Assembly (NCBI GenBank): GCA_004295085.1
Contig: SHNF01000009.1
Location: 434,001 to 498,000 of the forward strand
Reading direction: 5' to 3'
DNA: 64,000 nt
From: Planctomycetota bacterium
GTDB lineage: Bacteria > Planctomycetota > UBA1135
In this document: piece by piece, positions 51,708 through 60,318 of the stretch
Layout: the number at the start of each line of letters is the position of its first letter
Numbering within the stretch: position 1 is the stretch's first letter
Program-made: the position numbers and the translations under genes
The notes under the pieces: generated by a model
What the model was told of the DNA's origin: nothing
The model's database searches: none
The model's input: the letters and a program-made list of their open reading frames with translations, nothing else

Positions 51708-54133
51708 TCGCCCCCGCGCTGCTGCTCGCGCTCCTGCAGGACGAGCCCGCGCCGCAACAGCAGCCGTGGGTGGTGAACGTGGAGCGCCTCGATTCCCGCA
51801 TCCAGGGCGAAGAGGTCATCTACACGATCCGCGGCCTGAGCGTGGAGGGCCAGGACTACCAGGTGCGCGCCGCGCGCGCTGAAGTGCGCCTGGACCGGCA
51901 GGCGTACCAGGCGGCGCTGGCGGAGCGGCTGGGAGAGTCGCCGGACGCGGAGCAGGAGCCGGCGCCCGCGCAGGAACCGGAGCAGGAGAAGCCGCTCGTG
52001 CGCCCGGGCCTGCTGGCCGGCGAGTGGACCACGCGGATCCTGGAACGCCTGGGCATCCCGCCCGAACAGGGCGTGCTGCGCCTGCTGCGGCTGGAAGGCG
52101 ACGTCCAGGCTGCGGGCCCCAACATGCGCCTGGACTGCGCGAGCCTGGAGTACAACGCCCTCTCCGGAATCACCGAGGTCACGCAGGCGGACCTGCGCCT
52201 GGGGCAGGTGAAGACTGCCAATGACTGGCCGCTGCGGCTGCGCGCCGACTCGCTGGAGGAGGATCCGGACTCGTCGCTGCACGCCTACGAGGCGGCGCTG
52301 ACCACCTGCAACCGCGACGCTCCGCACTACGAGCTGCGTGTGCGCGAGATCCACGCCACGCCCGTGAATCCGGCGCAGCAGCAGTGGCGCTGGGCGCCGT
52401 CCGGCGGCTGGCTGGCGTTGCTCGGGCGCGCGGTTTTCCCGGTGCCGACGCCCGACTTCACCAACGGGGAGAGCATGCTCGGCATGCGGTCCCTGACGGC
52501 GCTGAGCAACGACATCTATGGTCTGGCCCTCGCCGGCGAGTTCGCGGGCCAGGGCGCCGTGCGCGACGACAGCTTGCGCTACGACTGGCACTTCTATCCG
52601 ACCGTGAGCGAGCGGCGCGGCCTGCCGCTGCGCGGCGTCCTCGACCTGGAGACCGACTTCTACCTAGGCAGCTGGGACCTCTTCTACCTGCACGACCTGG
52701 GCGACGACGTCAATCGCCTGAACCGCTTCGTGGCGCGCGAGGGCGACGAGCGCTGGCGCGCGCGCCTGGACAACCGCTTCGACCTGGGAGCCGGCTGGCG
52801 CCTGGACGCGGACCTGGCCGTCACCAGCGATCCGCTGGTGGATCCAGAGTTCTTCAACGAGGCCTGGCGCACGGAGGACGACGCCAAGAGCGAGCTGTAC
52901 CTGCGCCAGGCCGGCAACGCCGGGTTCTTCGAGACGACCGTCACCTACCGCCTCGATGATGCCGGTTTCACCCCCTTCTCCGGCTACCCGCCGCCCGGCA
53001 GCCCGGCACCGAGCACGCTCGACACGCTGCCCCGCGCCCGCTACGACCGCTACTCCGAGACGCTGCTGCGGATCCCGCTGCCGGGCGACTCCGAGCTGCC
53101 GTTGAACCTGTCGTGGGGCGCCGAGGCCGGCCACTTCACGCTGCGCAGCCGCGACCTGGACGTGCCCCCCGGCAATCCTCCCTACACGCGCAGCCCGGCG
53201 CTGGGCCGCGACCGCGCGCGCGCCTGGACCGAGGCGGCGCTGCCGTTCCACGCCGCGAGCGCCTTCTTCCGCCCGGGTGTGCGCCTGTCCGGCCTGGCCT
53301 ACGACGAGGATCTGGCCGGCGGCGAGGACGCCAGCCGCGGCTTCTTCGAGGCCTTCTTCGAGACCGGCATCCTGCTGGAGAAGGACTTCGTGCACGGCTG
53401 GCAGCACCGCGTGCTGCCGCAGGTGCGCCTGCGCGGCCTCGAGGACTACGGCGAGCGCCCCGGCGAAGTGCCACGCTTCGACCAGTACGACCGCGTGCGC
53501 GCCGGCCAGGCCGTGGAGCTCTCGCTGCGCCAGTTCTACTACGCGCCCGCGACCTCGCAGCCGTGGGTGGACCTGGACCTGCTCATTCCGTACTACCCGG
53601 ACCCGGATCAGCCCCTGAACGACGGCGTGTTCCCGGCGCCCCGGGCCGGCGCCGATCCGGCGCACTGGGGCCCCGCCGAGCTGCGCATCGTGTGGACGCC
53701 GGGCGTGTACGGCCGGACCCTGGGCCCCACGGCGGACAGCGAGCACGCGCGCGGCCTGCAGGTGGAGACGCGCATCCGCGACGACCTGCACCGCGGCGAG
53801 CTGGAGGAGTTCTTCACGCGCTTCTCGGTCGCGCCCCACGACCGTTTGCGCTACGGCTTCGATTTCTACAAGGTCAATGACCTCTTCTCCACCATCAGCG
53901 CGTACGCCGAGTACCGGATCAGCAGCGGCTGGGGGGTGCTGGCCCGGGTACCGTACGAGTTCACGGGCGAGACCAGCCGGGATGCCGAGCTGAGCTTCCG
54001 CCACTACGCCCACGACTTCGTCGTGGAGTTCGGCCTGCGCCGGGACGAGGCCTCGGGACTGTCCGGCTTCTCCTTCTCGGTGCAGCCACGCTTCCTGGTG
54101 GACACCCCGCGCGGCGTGCCGCCGGAGCGTTAA
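51704..54133 (+). CDS. LptD-like LPS assembly outer-membrane protein
   Basis: This 809-aa protein begins with a short leader (GTG start; IAPALLLALLQDEP). The N-terminal OstA-like domain includes LDSRIQGEEVIYTIRGLSVE and MRLDCASLEYNALSGITEVT. A long beta-barrel region follows, with alternating aromatic strands (DSLRYDWHFYPTVSERRGLP; YRLDDAGFTPFSGYPPP; RLRYGFDFYKVNDLFSTISA) and the C-terminal strand SGFSFSVQPRFLVDTPRGVP. Length and layout fit LptD, which inserts LPS in the outer membrane. GTGA overlap with the upstream gene supports joint function. Confidence 0.8.
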   Translation: MIAPALLLALLQDEPAPQQQPWVVNVERLDSRIQGEEVIYTIRGLSVEGQDYQVRAARAEVRLDRQAYQAALAERLGESPDAEQEPAPAQEPEQEKPLVRPGLLAGEWTTRILERLGIPPEQGVLRLLRLEGDVQAAGPNMRLDCASLEYNALSGITEVTQADLRLGQVKTANDWPLRLRADSLEEDPDSSLHAYEAALTTCNRDAPHYELRVREIHATPVNPAQQQWRWAPSGGWLALLGRAVFPVPTPDFTNGESMLGMRSLTALSNDIYGLALAGEFAGQGAVRDDSLRYDWHFYPTVSERRGLPLRGVLDLETDFYLGSWDLFYLHDLGDDVNRLNRFVAREGDERWRARLDNRFDLGAGWRLDADLAVTSDPLVDPEFFNEAWRTEDDAKSELYLRQAGNAGFFETTVTYRLDDAGFTPFSGYPPPGSPAPSTLDTLPRARYDRYSETLLRIPLPGDSELPLNLSWGAEAGHFTLRSRDLDVPPGNPPYTRSPALGRDRARAWTEAALPFHAASAFFRPGVRLSGLAYDEDLAGGEDASRGFFEAFFETGILLEKDFVHGWQHRVLPQVRLRGLEDYGERPGEVPRFDQYDRVRAGQAVELSLRQFYYAPATSQPWVDLDLLIPYYPDPDQPLNDGVFPAPRAGADPAHWGPAELRIVWTPGVYGRTLGPTADSEHARGLQVETRIRDDLHRGELEEFFTRFSVAPHDRLRYGFDFYKVNDLFSTISAYAEYRISSGWGVLARVPYEFTGETSRDAELSFRHYAHDFVVEFGLRRDEASGLSGFSFSVQPRFLVDTPRGVPPER

Positions 54134-54149
54134 GCCATAGAATGACGCC

Positions 54150-54545
54150 GTGCCTGTCCTCGCCTGGGTCAGCGGCAGCGAGATCGTGGTCGCCGGTCTG
54201 ATCGGCCTCCTCCTGTTCGGGGGCAAGCTGCCCGAGGTCGCCAAGGATTTCGGAAGGGTGCTGTTCCGCCTGCGCCGCTCCGTGGACGACCTGCGCCGGG
54301 AGAGCGGGATTGACGACACCTTGCGTGAGCTCGAACGAGAGGCGCGCAAGGCCTCCGACACCCCCCTCATTCCGCCCGCGGCCCCTCCCTACCCGAAGGT
54401 GCTCCCCAGCGTCCCCGGGAACGCCTCGGCCGCTCCGGAGCCGCCGGCGGCGGCGGGTTCAGAGCCGCCCGCGGCGCCTGTGCCTCCCGCGGCGGTTGTG
54501 CCGCGCACGCCGCCGGACTTGCACGCTGCGCAGGATGACGGCTAA
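54150..54545 (+). CDS. TatA/TatB-like protein
   Basis: This 131-aa protein has one N-terminal membrane helix followed by an amphipathic helix, ending its hydrophobic part with the FG hinge: SEIVVAGLIGLLLFGGKLPE then VAKDFGRVLFRLRRSVDDLR. This is the TatA/TatB layout of the twin-arginine export system. The C-terminal half is Pro/Ala-rich. The start is a GTG 16 nt after the LptD-like stop. tatC is not in the window. A or B type cannot be settled. Confidence 0.85.
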   Translation: MPVLAWVSGSEIVVAGLIGLLLFGGKLPEVAKDFGRVLFRLRRSVDDLRRESGIDDTLRELEREARKASDTPLIPPAAPPYPKVLPSVPGNASAAPEPPAAAGSEPPAAPVPPAAVVPRTPPDLHAAQDDG

Positions 54546-54566
54546 ATAGCTGAGCCCCCAATTACC

Positions 54567-54582
54567 GCCCCTCCCCAGGGGC
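54567..54582 (+). terminator. Small hairpin after the TatA-like gene
   Basis: GCCCCT (54567-54572) and AGGGGC (54577-54582) can form a 6-bp stem with a 4-nt loop in the 60-nt gap before the next gene. No T-run follows, so it may be a weak terminator or a chance structure. Confidence 0.3.
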
Positions 54583-54605
54583 TTCCCAGGTGTAACCCCC
54601 AAGCC

Positions 54606-55442
54606 ATGGGAACGCTCTACACGCACCTAGATCTCAACGTTGACGCCGCCGCGTCCATCTGGCTGTGGCGCCGTGCTCATTCCCCCGACCCCTGGCCGGT
54701 CAAGACCGTCCCCTCCACCTGGGACGGTAGTGCGATCGGTCCAGGAGACGTGGCCCTGGATATGGACGCCGGTGGCCGCGGCATCCGTTCCCGGCGCAAC
54801 CAGGACGGATCCGTCTCCTCGTGCTTCCACGTCATCTTGAACGAGTTCTTGCCGGAGGACGGCCCTCTGGCCGAGCACGAGGAGCTGCTGCGCCCGCTGG
54901 CCGACATCCTGGACGCGCAGCGGCGCGACGGCAACCTCACGCGCCTGGGCTTTCCGCCGCGGTATGGCATCTACGGCCTCACCGGCACGTTCCTGGCCCT
55001 CAAGCTGACCTGTGCGCAACCCGAGGACCTGCTGGACCACTTCAGCCGCATCCTGGACGGCTTCGTGCGCATGGCCGAGCTGTCCGACGAGGTCGGCCGC
55101 CTGGCCCAGGAGATCGAGTTCATCGGCGACGTCGCCGTGATCCTGGACCAGAACCACCTCGGCCTGCACCGGGCCGTCTTCCGCCGCGGCGCGCGCTTCC
55201 TCATCTTCCGCGACGGCAACAACCTGGGAATCCTGCGCGAGGCCCGCGAGCGCGCGCACCTGGGCCGGCTGCTGGAGGGCCAGATCCAGGAGGCGGGGTG
55301 GTTCTTCCACCCGCGCGGCCACCTGGCCGCACGCGGCACACGCAAGGCGCCGGCGGCGACCGCCAGCCGCTACGAGGCCCACGCCATCGCCCGCATGCTG
55401 GACGCCGCCCTCAAGCGCTCCGGCGATCTCGTGCCTTGGTGA
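54606..55442 (+). CDS. Unknown protein resembling MYG1/DHH-type phosphohydrolases
   Basis: This 278-aa soluble protein begins MGTLYTHLDLNVDAAASIWL, where the HLDLNVDAAAS segment looks like the 'H-D-x-D-x-x-A-S' start of DHH/MYG1-type proteins, followed by VALDMDAGGRGI and a Cys/His site (DGSVSSCFHVILNEFLPEDG). Later segments (IEFIGDVAVILDQNHLGLHR; FRRGARFLIFRDGNNLGIL) fit an alpha/beta fold. No neighbour hints at a substrate. The link to MYG1 is from memory and uncertain. Confidence 0.65.
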   Translation: MGTLYTHLDLNVDAAASIWLWRRAHSPDPWPVKTVPSTWDGSAIGPGDVALDMDAGGRGIRSRRNQDGSVSSCFHVILNEFLPEDGPLAEHEELLRPLADILDAQRRDGNLTRLGFPPRYGIYGLTGTFLALKLTCAQPEDLLDHFSRILDGFVRMAELSDEVGRLAQEIEFIGDVAVILDQNHLGLHRAVFRRGARFLIFRDGNNLGILREARERAHLGRLLEGQIQEAGWFFHPRGHLAARGTRKAPAATASRYEAHAIARMLDAALKRSGDLVPW

Positions 55443-55464
55443 CCGGCGCTGGCGGCTTGGGGGT

Positions 55465-55584
55465 TTTTCCACACCCACAAGTACAAATACGGAGTTTATG
55501 TCACGTCCTTACCCGACAGGGACTTACGACGTTCTGGACCGGTTTCCGGCGGAGTTGCCCACAGTTCTGCACGCCTTATCCACA
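55465..55584 (+). promoter_or_regulatory. Three DnaA-box-like 9-mers in an intergenic region
   Basis: TTTTCCACA (55465-55473), TTGCCCACA (55555-55563) and TTATCCACA (55576-55584) match or nearly match the DnaA box consensus TTATNCACA, all on the plus strand. The last is a perfect match. They lie in a 159-nt gap between two convergent genes, with an AT-richer stretch between (near 55480-55510). This could be a DnaA-binding site. There is no dnaA, gidA or dnaN nearby to support an origin. Confidence 0.35.
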
Positions 55585-55601
55585 CCCCTGGTCGCGGGGT
55601 C

Positions 55602-56201
55602 TTACACCGGAGGCCAGTTCAGCAGGGTCGGAAAGGAGCAGGGCAGGGTCCGGGCGTCGAGTTGCGGCAGGATGATCTGCTCCAGAGCCAGGCGGCAGGC
55701 GCCGCGCGACCCGGGCAGGGCGAAGACCAGGCGCCCGCGCAGGATGCCGGCAGTGGCGCGCGACTGGATGGCGGAACTCCCGATCTCCTGGAAGGAGAGC
55801 TGGCGGAACAGCTCGCCGAAGCCGGGCAGGGCCTTCTCGAAGAGAGGCTCCAGGGCCTCCGGGGTCACGTCGCGCGGCGTCACGCCGGTGCCGCCCGTGA
55901 CCAAGATGACGCGCACCTCGTCGCGCTGGCACCACGCCGCCACCGCGGCCCGGACGGCTTCGATCTCGTCCTTCACGACGCGCCGCTCCACGCAGCGATG
56001 CCCGGCCGCGGCGAGCTGCTGCTCGAGGTACTTGCCGGACGCGTCGGTGTCCAGGTCGCGCGTGTCCGAAACGACCAGGACCGCCGCGCCCAGCGCGACG
56101 AATCCAGCGCCGTCGGCGCCGTGGGCGTGTGCATGCGTGCGCCCGTGTGGGCGCTCGTGCGCGTGATCCGGATCGTGGTGCTGGCCGTGCTCGTGCTGCA
56201 T
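55602..56201 (-). CDS. moaB: Molybdenum cofactor biosynthesis protein MoaB/MogA family, with a His-rich N-terminus
   Basis: This 199-aa protein has the MoaB/MogA core: GAAVLVVSDTRDLDTDASGK, VRVILVTGGTGVTPRDVTPE, SFQEIGSSAIQSRATAGILR and LVFALPGSRGACRLALEQII. It adenylylates molybdopterin before Mo insertion. The first 31 residues hold 10 His (MQHEHGQHHDPDHAHERPHG then RTHAHAHG), an extension not usual for MoaB, which may bind a metal ion. It starts 16 nt after the end of the upstream nuclease gene. No other moa/moe genes are nearby. Confidence 0.88.
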   Translation of the reverse strand: MQHEHGQHHDPDHAHERPHGRTHAHAHGADGAGFVALGAAVLVVSDTRDLDTDASGKYLEQQLAAAGHRCVERRVVKDEIEAVRAAVAAWCQRDEVRVILVTGGTGVTPRDVTPEALEPLFEKALPGFGELFRQLSFQEIGSSAIQSRATAGILRGRLVFALPGSRGACRLALEQIILPQLDARTLPCSFPTLLNWPPV

Positions 56202-56217
56202 GCTTCCGTGCTCAAGG

Positions 56218-57636
56218 TCAGAGGGTGAAGCCCTGTTCCGGCACCGGCTGCTCGATGCGCCGGAAGCCCGCTTGCGCGCAGGCCTGGGCCAGCGCGCGGC
56301 GCGGCCCATCCTCGCCGTGCACCAGGAACAGCGCGCGCGCCCGCTCGGCATGCGGCGTGAGCGCGGCCAGCAGGTCGCCGCGGTCGGCGTGAGCGCTGAA
56401 TCCCGGCATGGAGATGACGTGGGCCCGCACGACCTTGCTGTCGCCGAAGATGTTGATGCGCTGCGCTCCGTCCAGCAGCCGGCGGCCGAGCGTGTGCTCG
56501 GCCTGGTAGCCCGGCACAAGGATGTCCGTGTCCTCGCTCTCGATGGAATGGGCCAGGTGATGCAGAATGCGCCCGGATTCCATCATGCCCGACGCGGACA
56601 CGACGACGACCGGGCCGGGATGGCGGTTGAGCGCCTTGCTCTCCTCCACGCCCTCGGTGAAGCGCACGCCGGGCACGAACTCGTGCGCCTGGCTGGCGCT
56701 GCAGGTCAGGGCGGCGCGCGCCTCGGCGTCGAACAACTCGCAGTGGCTCAGCAGGATGCGCGTGGCGGCCGCCGCCAGGGGGCTGTCCACGACGACGTCC
56801 AGGCGCGGCGCCAGTCCGCGCTCGAAAGCGCGGCCGATGGCGTAGAGCAGGTGCTGCGTGCGCCCGATGGCGAAAGCCGGGATCAGCAGCTTGCCGCGGC
56901 CGCGCTGGGCCAGCCGCCGCAGGGCCGCAGCCAGCGCGAGCTCCATGTCCGGCAACGGCGGATGCATGCGGTCGCCATAGGTGCTCTCGCTGATGTACAC
57001 CGCGGCGGGCGCGAGCGCCACGGGATCCCGCAGGATGGGGATCCCGTGACGGCCGTAGTCGCCGGTGAACACAAGCCGCGTGCTGCGCCCGCTCTCCTGG
57101 ACCTCTGCCTCCACCCAGGCGGAGCCGAGGATGTGGCCGGCGTCGTGGAAGCGGAAGCGCAGGCCCGGCGCCGCCTCGAACCATTCGCCGTAACGGTGGC
57201 GCTGGAAGCAGCGCATGGTGCTGTCCACGTCCCGCTCGTCGTAGAGCGGCTCGATCGGCGGCGGCCGCGGGCCGCCGTGGCGCTGCTCACGCGCGCGCTT
57301 GTCATTGAGGAACTGCGCGTCCTTCTGCAGGATGTTGGCGGTGTCGAGCAGCATGACCTCGCACAGGTCCACGGTGGCGTCGGTGGCGTGGATGGCTCCG
57401 CGGAAACCCTGGCGCACCAGCATGGGCAGGCGGCCCGAGTGGTCGATGTGGGCGTGGGACTGGATCACCGCGTCCACCTGCGCCGGCGGGAAGCGGAAGC
57501 TCGTGTTGCGCAGGTATGTCTCCTGGCGGCGGCCCTGGAACAGGCCGCAGTCGAGGAGGAGCGTGCGTCCGGCGGCGCGCAGCATGTGGCAGCTGCCGGT
57601 GACTTCGCAGGCGGCGCCGTAGAACTTCAGCTCCAC
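56218..57636 (-). CDS. Beta-CASP metallo-beta-lactamase nuclease (RNase J/CPSF type)
   Basis: This 472-aa enzyme has the MBL core LKFYGAACEVTGSCHMLRAA, VIQSHAHIDHSGRLPMLV (HxHxDH), FHDAGHILGSAWVEAEV and LVFTGDYGRHGIPIL. The beta-CASP part carries YISESTYGDRMHPPLPDMEL and ISMPGFSAHADRGDLL (second His site). It belongs to the RNA-processing exo/endonuclease group related to archaeal CPSF and bacterial RNase J-like proteins. The GTG start overlaps the end of rnhC, with GGAG upstream. Confidence 0.9.
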   Translation of the reverse strand: MELKFYGAACEVTGSCHMLRAAGRTLLLDCGLFQGRRQETYLRNTSFRFPPAQVDAVIQSHAHIDHSGRLPMLVRQGFRGAIHATDATVDLCEVMLLDTANILQKDAQFLNDKRAREQRHGGPRPPPIEPLYDERDVDSTMRCFQRHRYGEWFEAAPGLRFRFHDAGHILGSAWVEAEVQESGRSTRLVFTGDYGRHGIPILRDPVALAPAAVYISESTYGDRMHPPLPDMELALAAALRRLAQRGRGKLLIPAFAIGRTQHLLYAIGRAFERGLAPRLDVVVDSPLAAAATRILLSHCELFDAEARAALTCSASQAHEFVPGVRFTEGVEESKALNRHPGPVVVVSASGMMESGRILHHLAHSIESEDTDILVPGYQAEHTLGRRLLDGAQRINIFGDSKVVRAHVISMPGFSAHADRGDLLAALTPHAERARALFLVHGEDGPRRALAQACAQAGFRRIEQPVPEQGFTL

Positions 57637-58541
57637 GGCAGCTCCGCCAGCGCCTGCTGCACGTTGCGGAAGTGCAACTTGGCGAGCCGCGGCAGGCCGG
57701 CGGCGCCGTGGATCCGCAGCGCACGCCGCAGCGCCGGCGCCACCGGCGCGCCGCTGCCCAGCGGCAGATCCACGGCGGCGAACTCCTTCAGCGCGCGCAT
57801 GCCCTCCAGGAAGCGGTCGCGCGCCAGCACGGACGCGGCGGCCACCGCCGGGTGCCGCTCCGCGCGCGGCACTTCCACGACCTGCACGGGGATCCCGGCG
57901 GCGCGCACGGCCGCGGTGACCGGACGCTCGTCGCTGAACCGGTCCACGAGCGCGGTGCGGATGCCGGTGCGCCGGTGCAGGGCGCTCAGGACCTCCAGGT
58001 GCAGGGACGCAAGCAGGCGGTTGACGCTGCCGGATGCGGCGTGCCGGCGGTTGTACTCCTCGGGCTCCAGGACGCGCTCCTCGCAGGGCAGGCGCTCGCG
58101 CAGCAGCGCGGCCAGCGCACGCACGCGCGCGTCGCTCATGCGTTTGCTGTCGCCGACCTGCGCCTCCTCCAGCAGCGCGCGGTCCCCCGGGCGCGCCGCG
58201 ACCGCGCACACGGCCAGCGGGCCGAAGGTGTCGCCCTTGCCCGCCTCGTCGGAGCCGAGCGCCGGCGCGTCGAGCGCGAGCGGCAGGTCTCCGGGCCGGG
58301 CGCCCGGCTGCAACGGCGCGGCTCCCGGCTCCAGGAAGCGCCGCGTCCACGCATCCAGCTCGCGTCCCTGCACGACCAGTTTTCCGCTGGTGTAGAGGGT
58401 CACGGTCACGCCGTCGCCCTGCGCCTGGAACTGCGCGTAAGGCGCGGGACGGAACGCGTAGCCCGCCTGGCTCAGGGCCTCCGACAGGCACCGGCCGGCG
58501 GCCGCGTCCATGGGAAACACGCGCGTCTCCATGGCGCTCAT
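57627..58541 (-). CDS. rnhC: Ribonuclease HIII
   Basis: This 304-aa enzyme cleaves RNA in RNA-DNA hybrids. The N-terminal TBP-like domain (AAAGRCLSEALSQAGYAFRP, GVTVTLYTSGKLVVQGRELD) is typical of RNase HIII. The catalytic part has LGSDEAGKGDTFGPL (Asp-Glu), AQVGDSKRMSD and LVDRFSDERPVTAAVRAAG. The ATG at 58541 overlaps the acyltransferase stop (ATGA), and the stop overlaps the nuclease gene, forming a nucleic-acid-processing pair. Confidence 0.93.
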   Translation of the reverse strand: MSAMETRVFPMDAAAGRCLSEALSQAGYAFRPAPYAQFQAQGDGVTVTLYTSGKLVVQGRELDAWTRRFLEPGAAPLQPGARPGDLPLALDAPALGSDEAGKGDTFGPLAVCAVAARPGDRALLEEAQVGDSKRMSDARVRALAALLRERLPCEERVLEPEEYNRRHAASGSVNRLLASLHLEVLSALHRRTGIRTALVDRFSDERPVTAAVRAAGIPVQVVEVPRAERHPAVAAASVLARDRFLEGMRALKEFAAVDLPLGSGAPVAPALRRALRIHGAAGLPRLAKLHFRNVQQALAELPWS

Positions 58542-59239
58542 GCGCGGCGCTTCCAGTGCGCCAGCGCGTCCTCGGCGGCGCGCTGCGCCGCCTCCATGTG
58601 CTGCACCAGCCGGGCGCGGGCCTGCTCCAGGGAGTCCGGCGCGCGCACTTCGCCCGCGAGCACGGCAAAGCCGGGCGCAAGTGCCACCACCACGCGCGCG
58701 AAGGGCTTGGGAATCATCATGCGGTCCCAGGAGCGGGCGCGCCAGGCGCGCGAGGCGGCGAAGCCGGAAGCGACCAGCGGGCGGCGCGCGGACGCGGCCA
58801 GGAACAGCGCGCCCGCGGCGACCGAACGGCGCGGGCCGCGCGGGCCGTCGGGAGTGACCACCAGCCCGCGTTCCGTCTCCGCTTCCCGCAGCATCTCGCG
58901 CAAGGCAGCAACGCCGCCATGGTAGGTGGAGCCGCGGGCCGCGTGGAAGCCCAGGCGGCGCGCGACGCGGGTGATCACTTCGCCGTCGTGGTGACGACTG
59001 ATGAGGACGGTCAGCGAGCTCCGCCCGAACAGTGCCGCGCCGGTAGGGATATTCTCGTGCCAGAGCGAGAACACCGGCGGCCGCCCGGCGCGCGCCGCCT
59101 CGTCCCAGTGCTGCATGCCAACGCGGCGCACCCTCCACGTGGCCGCAAGCAGGCGCAGCAATGGCGGTCCCAGGGCCGCCGCCAGCGCCACCAGTGCGCG
59201 CCGGCGCGCGCGCTTCCACCAAGAGCGGCGGCGGCTCAA
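58538..59239 (-). CDS. Lysophospholipid/lipid A-type acyltransferase (DUF374)
   Basis: This 233-aa protein belongs to DUF374: FSLWHENIPTGAALFGRSSL, LISRHHDGEVITRVARRLGF, STYHGGVAALREMLR, VVTPDGPRGPRRSVAAGALF and SWDRMMIPKPFARVVVAL. Such proteins transfer acyl groups in lipid metabolism and are often found with LPS genes. The TTG start at 59239 has GGAGG 8 nt upstream and overlaps the next stop as TTGA; a GTG at 59254 is an alternative. N-terminal hydrophobic residues suggest membrane association. Confidence 0.85.
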   Translation of the reverse strand: MSRRRSWWKRARRRALVALAAALGPPLLRLLAATWRVRRVGMQHWDEAARAGRPPVFSLWHENIPTGAALFGRSSLTVLISRHHDGEVITRVARRLGFHAARGSTYHGGVAALREMLREAETERGLVVTPDGPRGPRRSVAAGALFLAASARRPLVASGFAASRAWRARSWDRMMIPKPFARVVVALAPGFAVLAGEVRAPDSLEQARARLVQHMEAAQRAAEDALAHWKRRA

Positions 59240-60318
59240 GGCTGCGGCCTCCACCAGTCCAGCGGCTCGGGCTCGTCGCCGCCGACCTCCTGGGGTCCTG
59301 AGCGGGCAGCCTCTTCCTGCGCCCGGCGGTCCTGCTGCTCCTGGCGGCCCCAGCGCTCCTCCAGCTCGCGCCGGCGCCGGCGCCGGCGCAGCCACACGAA
59401 CGGGAACGCGAAGACCAGGAGCAGCGCCACGCCGAGGAACAGCTGCGGGTAGAAGTCCGAGAGCAGCGCCAGGGGCGAGGCCAGCTCCTGGCGCAGCTTC
59501 AGCTCGTGAGTCACCTCGCTGAGGCCGGTCTCGGCGATCAGCGCCTGGTCGAGGGTCTCCCCGGACGCGATCCGCGCCAGCAGCGCAGGCACGATGCGCT
59601 GTCCGTACACGCGCCGCAGGCGCGCCACGAACGCCTGGCCCAGGGCGTAGCCCACGGCCGCCCGGAAGGACTCGCGGCCAAAACCCTGCTCGTAGTCGGC
59701 CAGAGATTCCAGATCGCCCAGCAAGGCCCGCCATGCCAGGGAGACTCCCTGGCCGCCCAGGTACACGTCGCCGGCGAACACCTCGGCGCAGCCCTCGTGG
59801 AACCAGGCTGGAAGGCGTTCATACGGCCCCGGGCCCATGTCGGCCATGGCCAGGTGCATCAGCTCGTGGCGCAGCGTGGTGCGCAGCCGGTCGCCGGTAC
59901 CCGCGATCTCGGTGGCGATGATGAGGTGACGCTCGCGCGGCACGGCAACTGCGGCGAACCACGCGGGGACCTCCTCCTCGCCTAGAGCCCGGGCGAGGTC
60001 AGCGCGGGTCGCGACCCAGACCAGATCCACGGGCCGCTCGTCCGGCGGCAGCCCGGTCCAGCGCCGCGCCTCCTCCAGGATGCCGCCGACTTCCGCGGCG
60101 AAGCGGCGTGCCACCGGAGCCAGCCCCGGAGCGGCCTCCCAGCGGAAGCCTGGGCCCTCGCCGCGCACCGCTTCCTGGCATGCGACGGCCGCGCGCGGCG
60201 GCGGCAGGACGGAATAGAAGCGCGGCGCTCCTGGGAGCACCAAGAGCGCCGCGAAGAGCGCCGGCCTCAGACGCTCATTCCGCGCGGCGGACGTCGTCGC
60301 CCTGACCTCCGTCGTCAA
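59236..60318 (-). CDS. Peptidase MA-like metallopeptidase, membrane-anchored
   Basis: This protein of up to 360 aa has the gluzincin signature LRTTLRHELMHLAMADMGPG (HExxH) and WFHEGCAEVFAGDVY (the Glu-containing second motif). A single transmembrane helix lies near the C-terminus (PQLFLGVALLLVFAFPFVWL), with a charged tail. The N-terminal leader (ALFAALLVLPGAPRFY) suggests export. The exact start is uncertain: TTG 60318 overlaps the upstream gene by 44 nt, and no good ribosome site is seen. Confidence 0.8.
   Translation of the reverse strand: MTTEVRATTSAARNERLRPALFAALLVLPGAPRFYSVLPPPRAAVACQEAVRGEGPGFRWEAAPGLAPVARRFAAEVGGILEEARRWTGLPPDERPVDLVWVATRADLARALGEEEVPAWFAAVAVPRERHLIIATEIAGTGDRLRTTLRHELMHLAMADMGPGPYERLPAWFHEGCAEVFAGDVYLGGQGVSLAWRALLGDLESLADYEQGFGRESFRAAVGYALGQAFVARLRRVYGQRIVPALLARIASGETLDQALIAETGLSEVTHELKLRQELASPLALLSDFYPQLFLGVALLLVFAFPFVWLRRRRRRRELEERWGRQEQQDRRAQEEAARSGPQEVGGDEPEPLDWWRPQP

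Noticed and set aside
55443..55601. Main chromosomal origin of replication
   Set aside because: Only three DnaA-like boxes, convergent neighbours and no dnaA, dnaN, rpmH or gidA nearby. Kept only as a possible DnaA-binding site.
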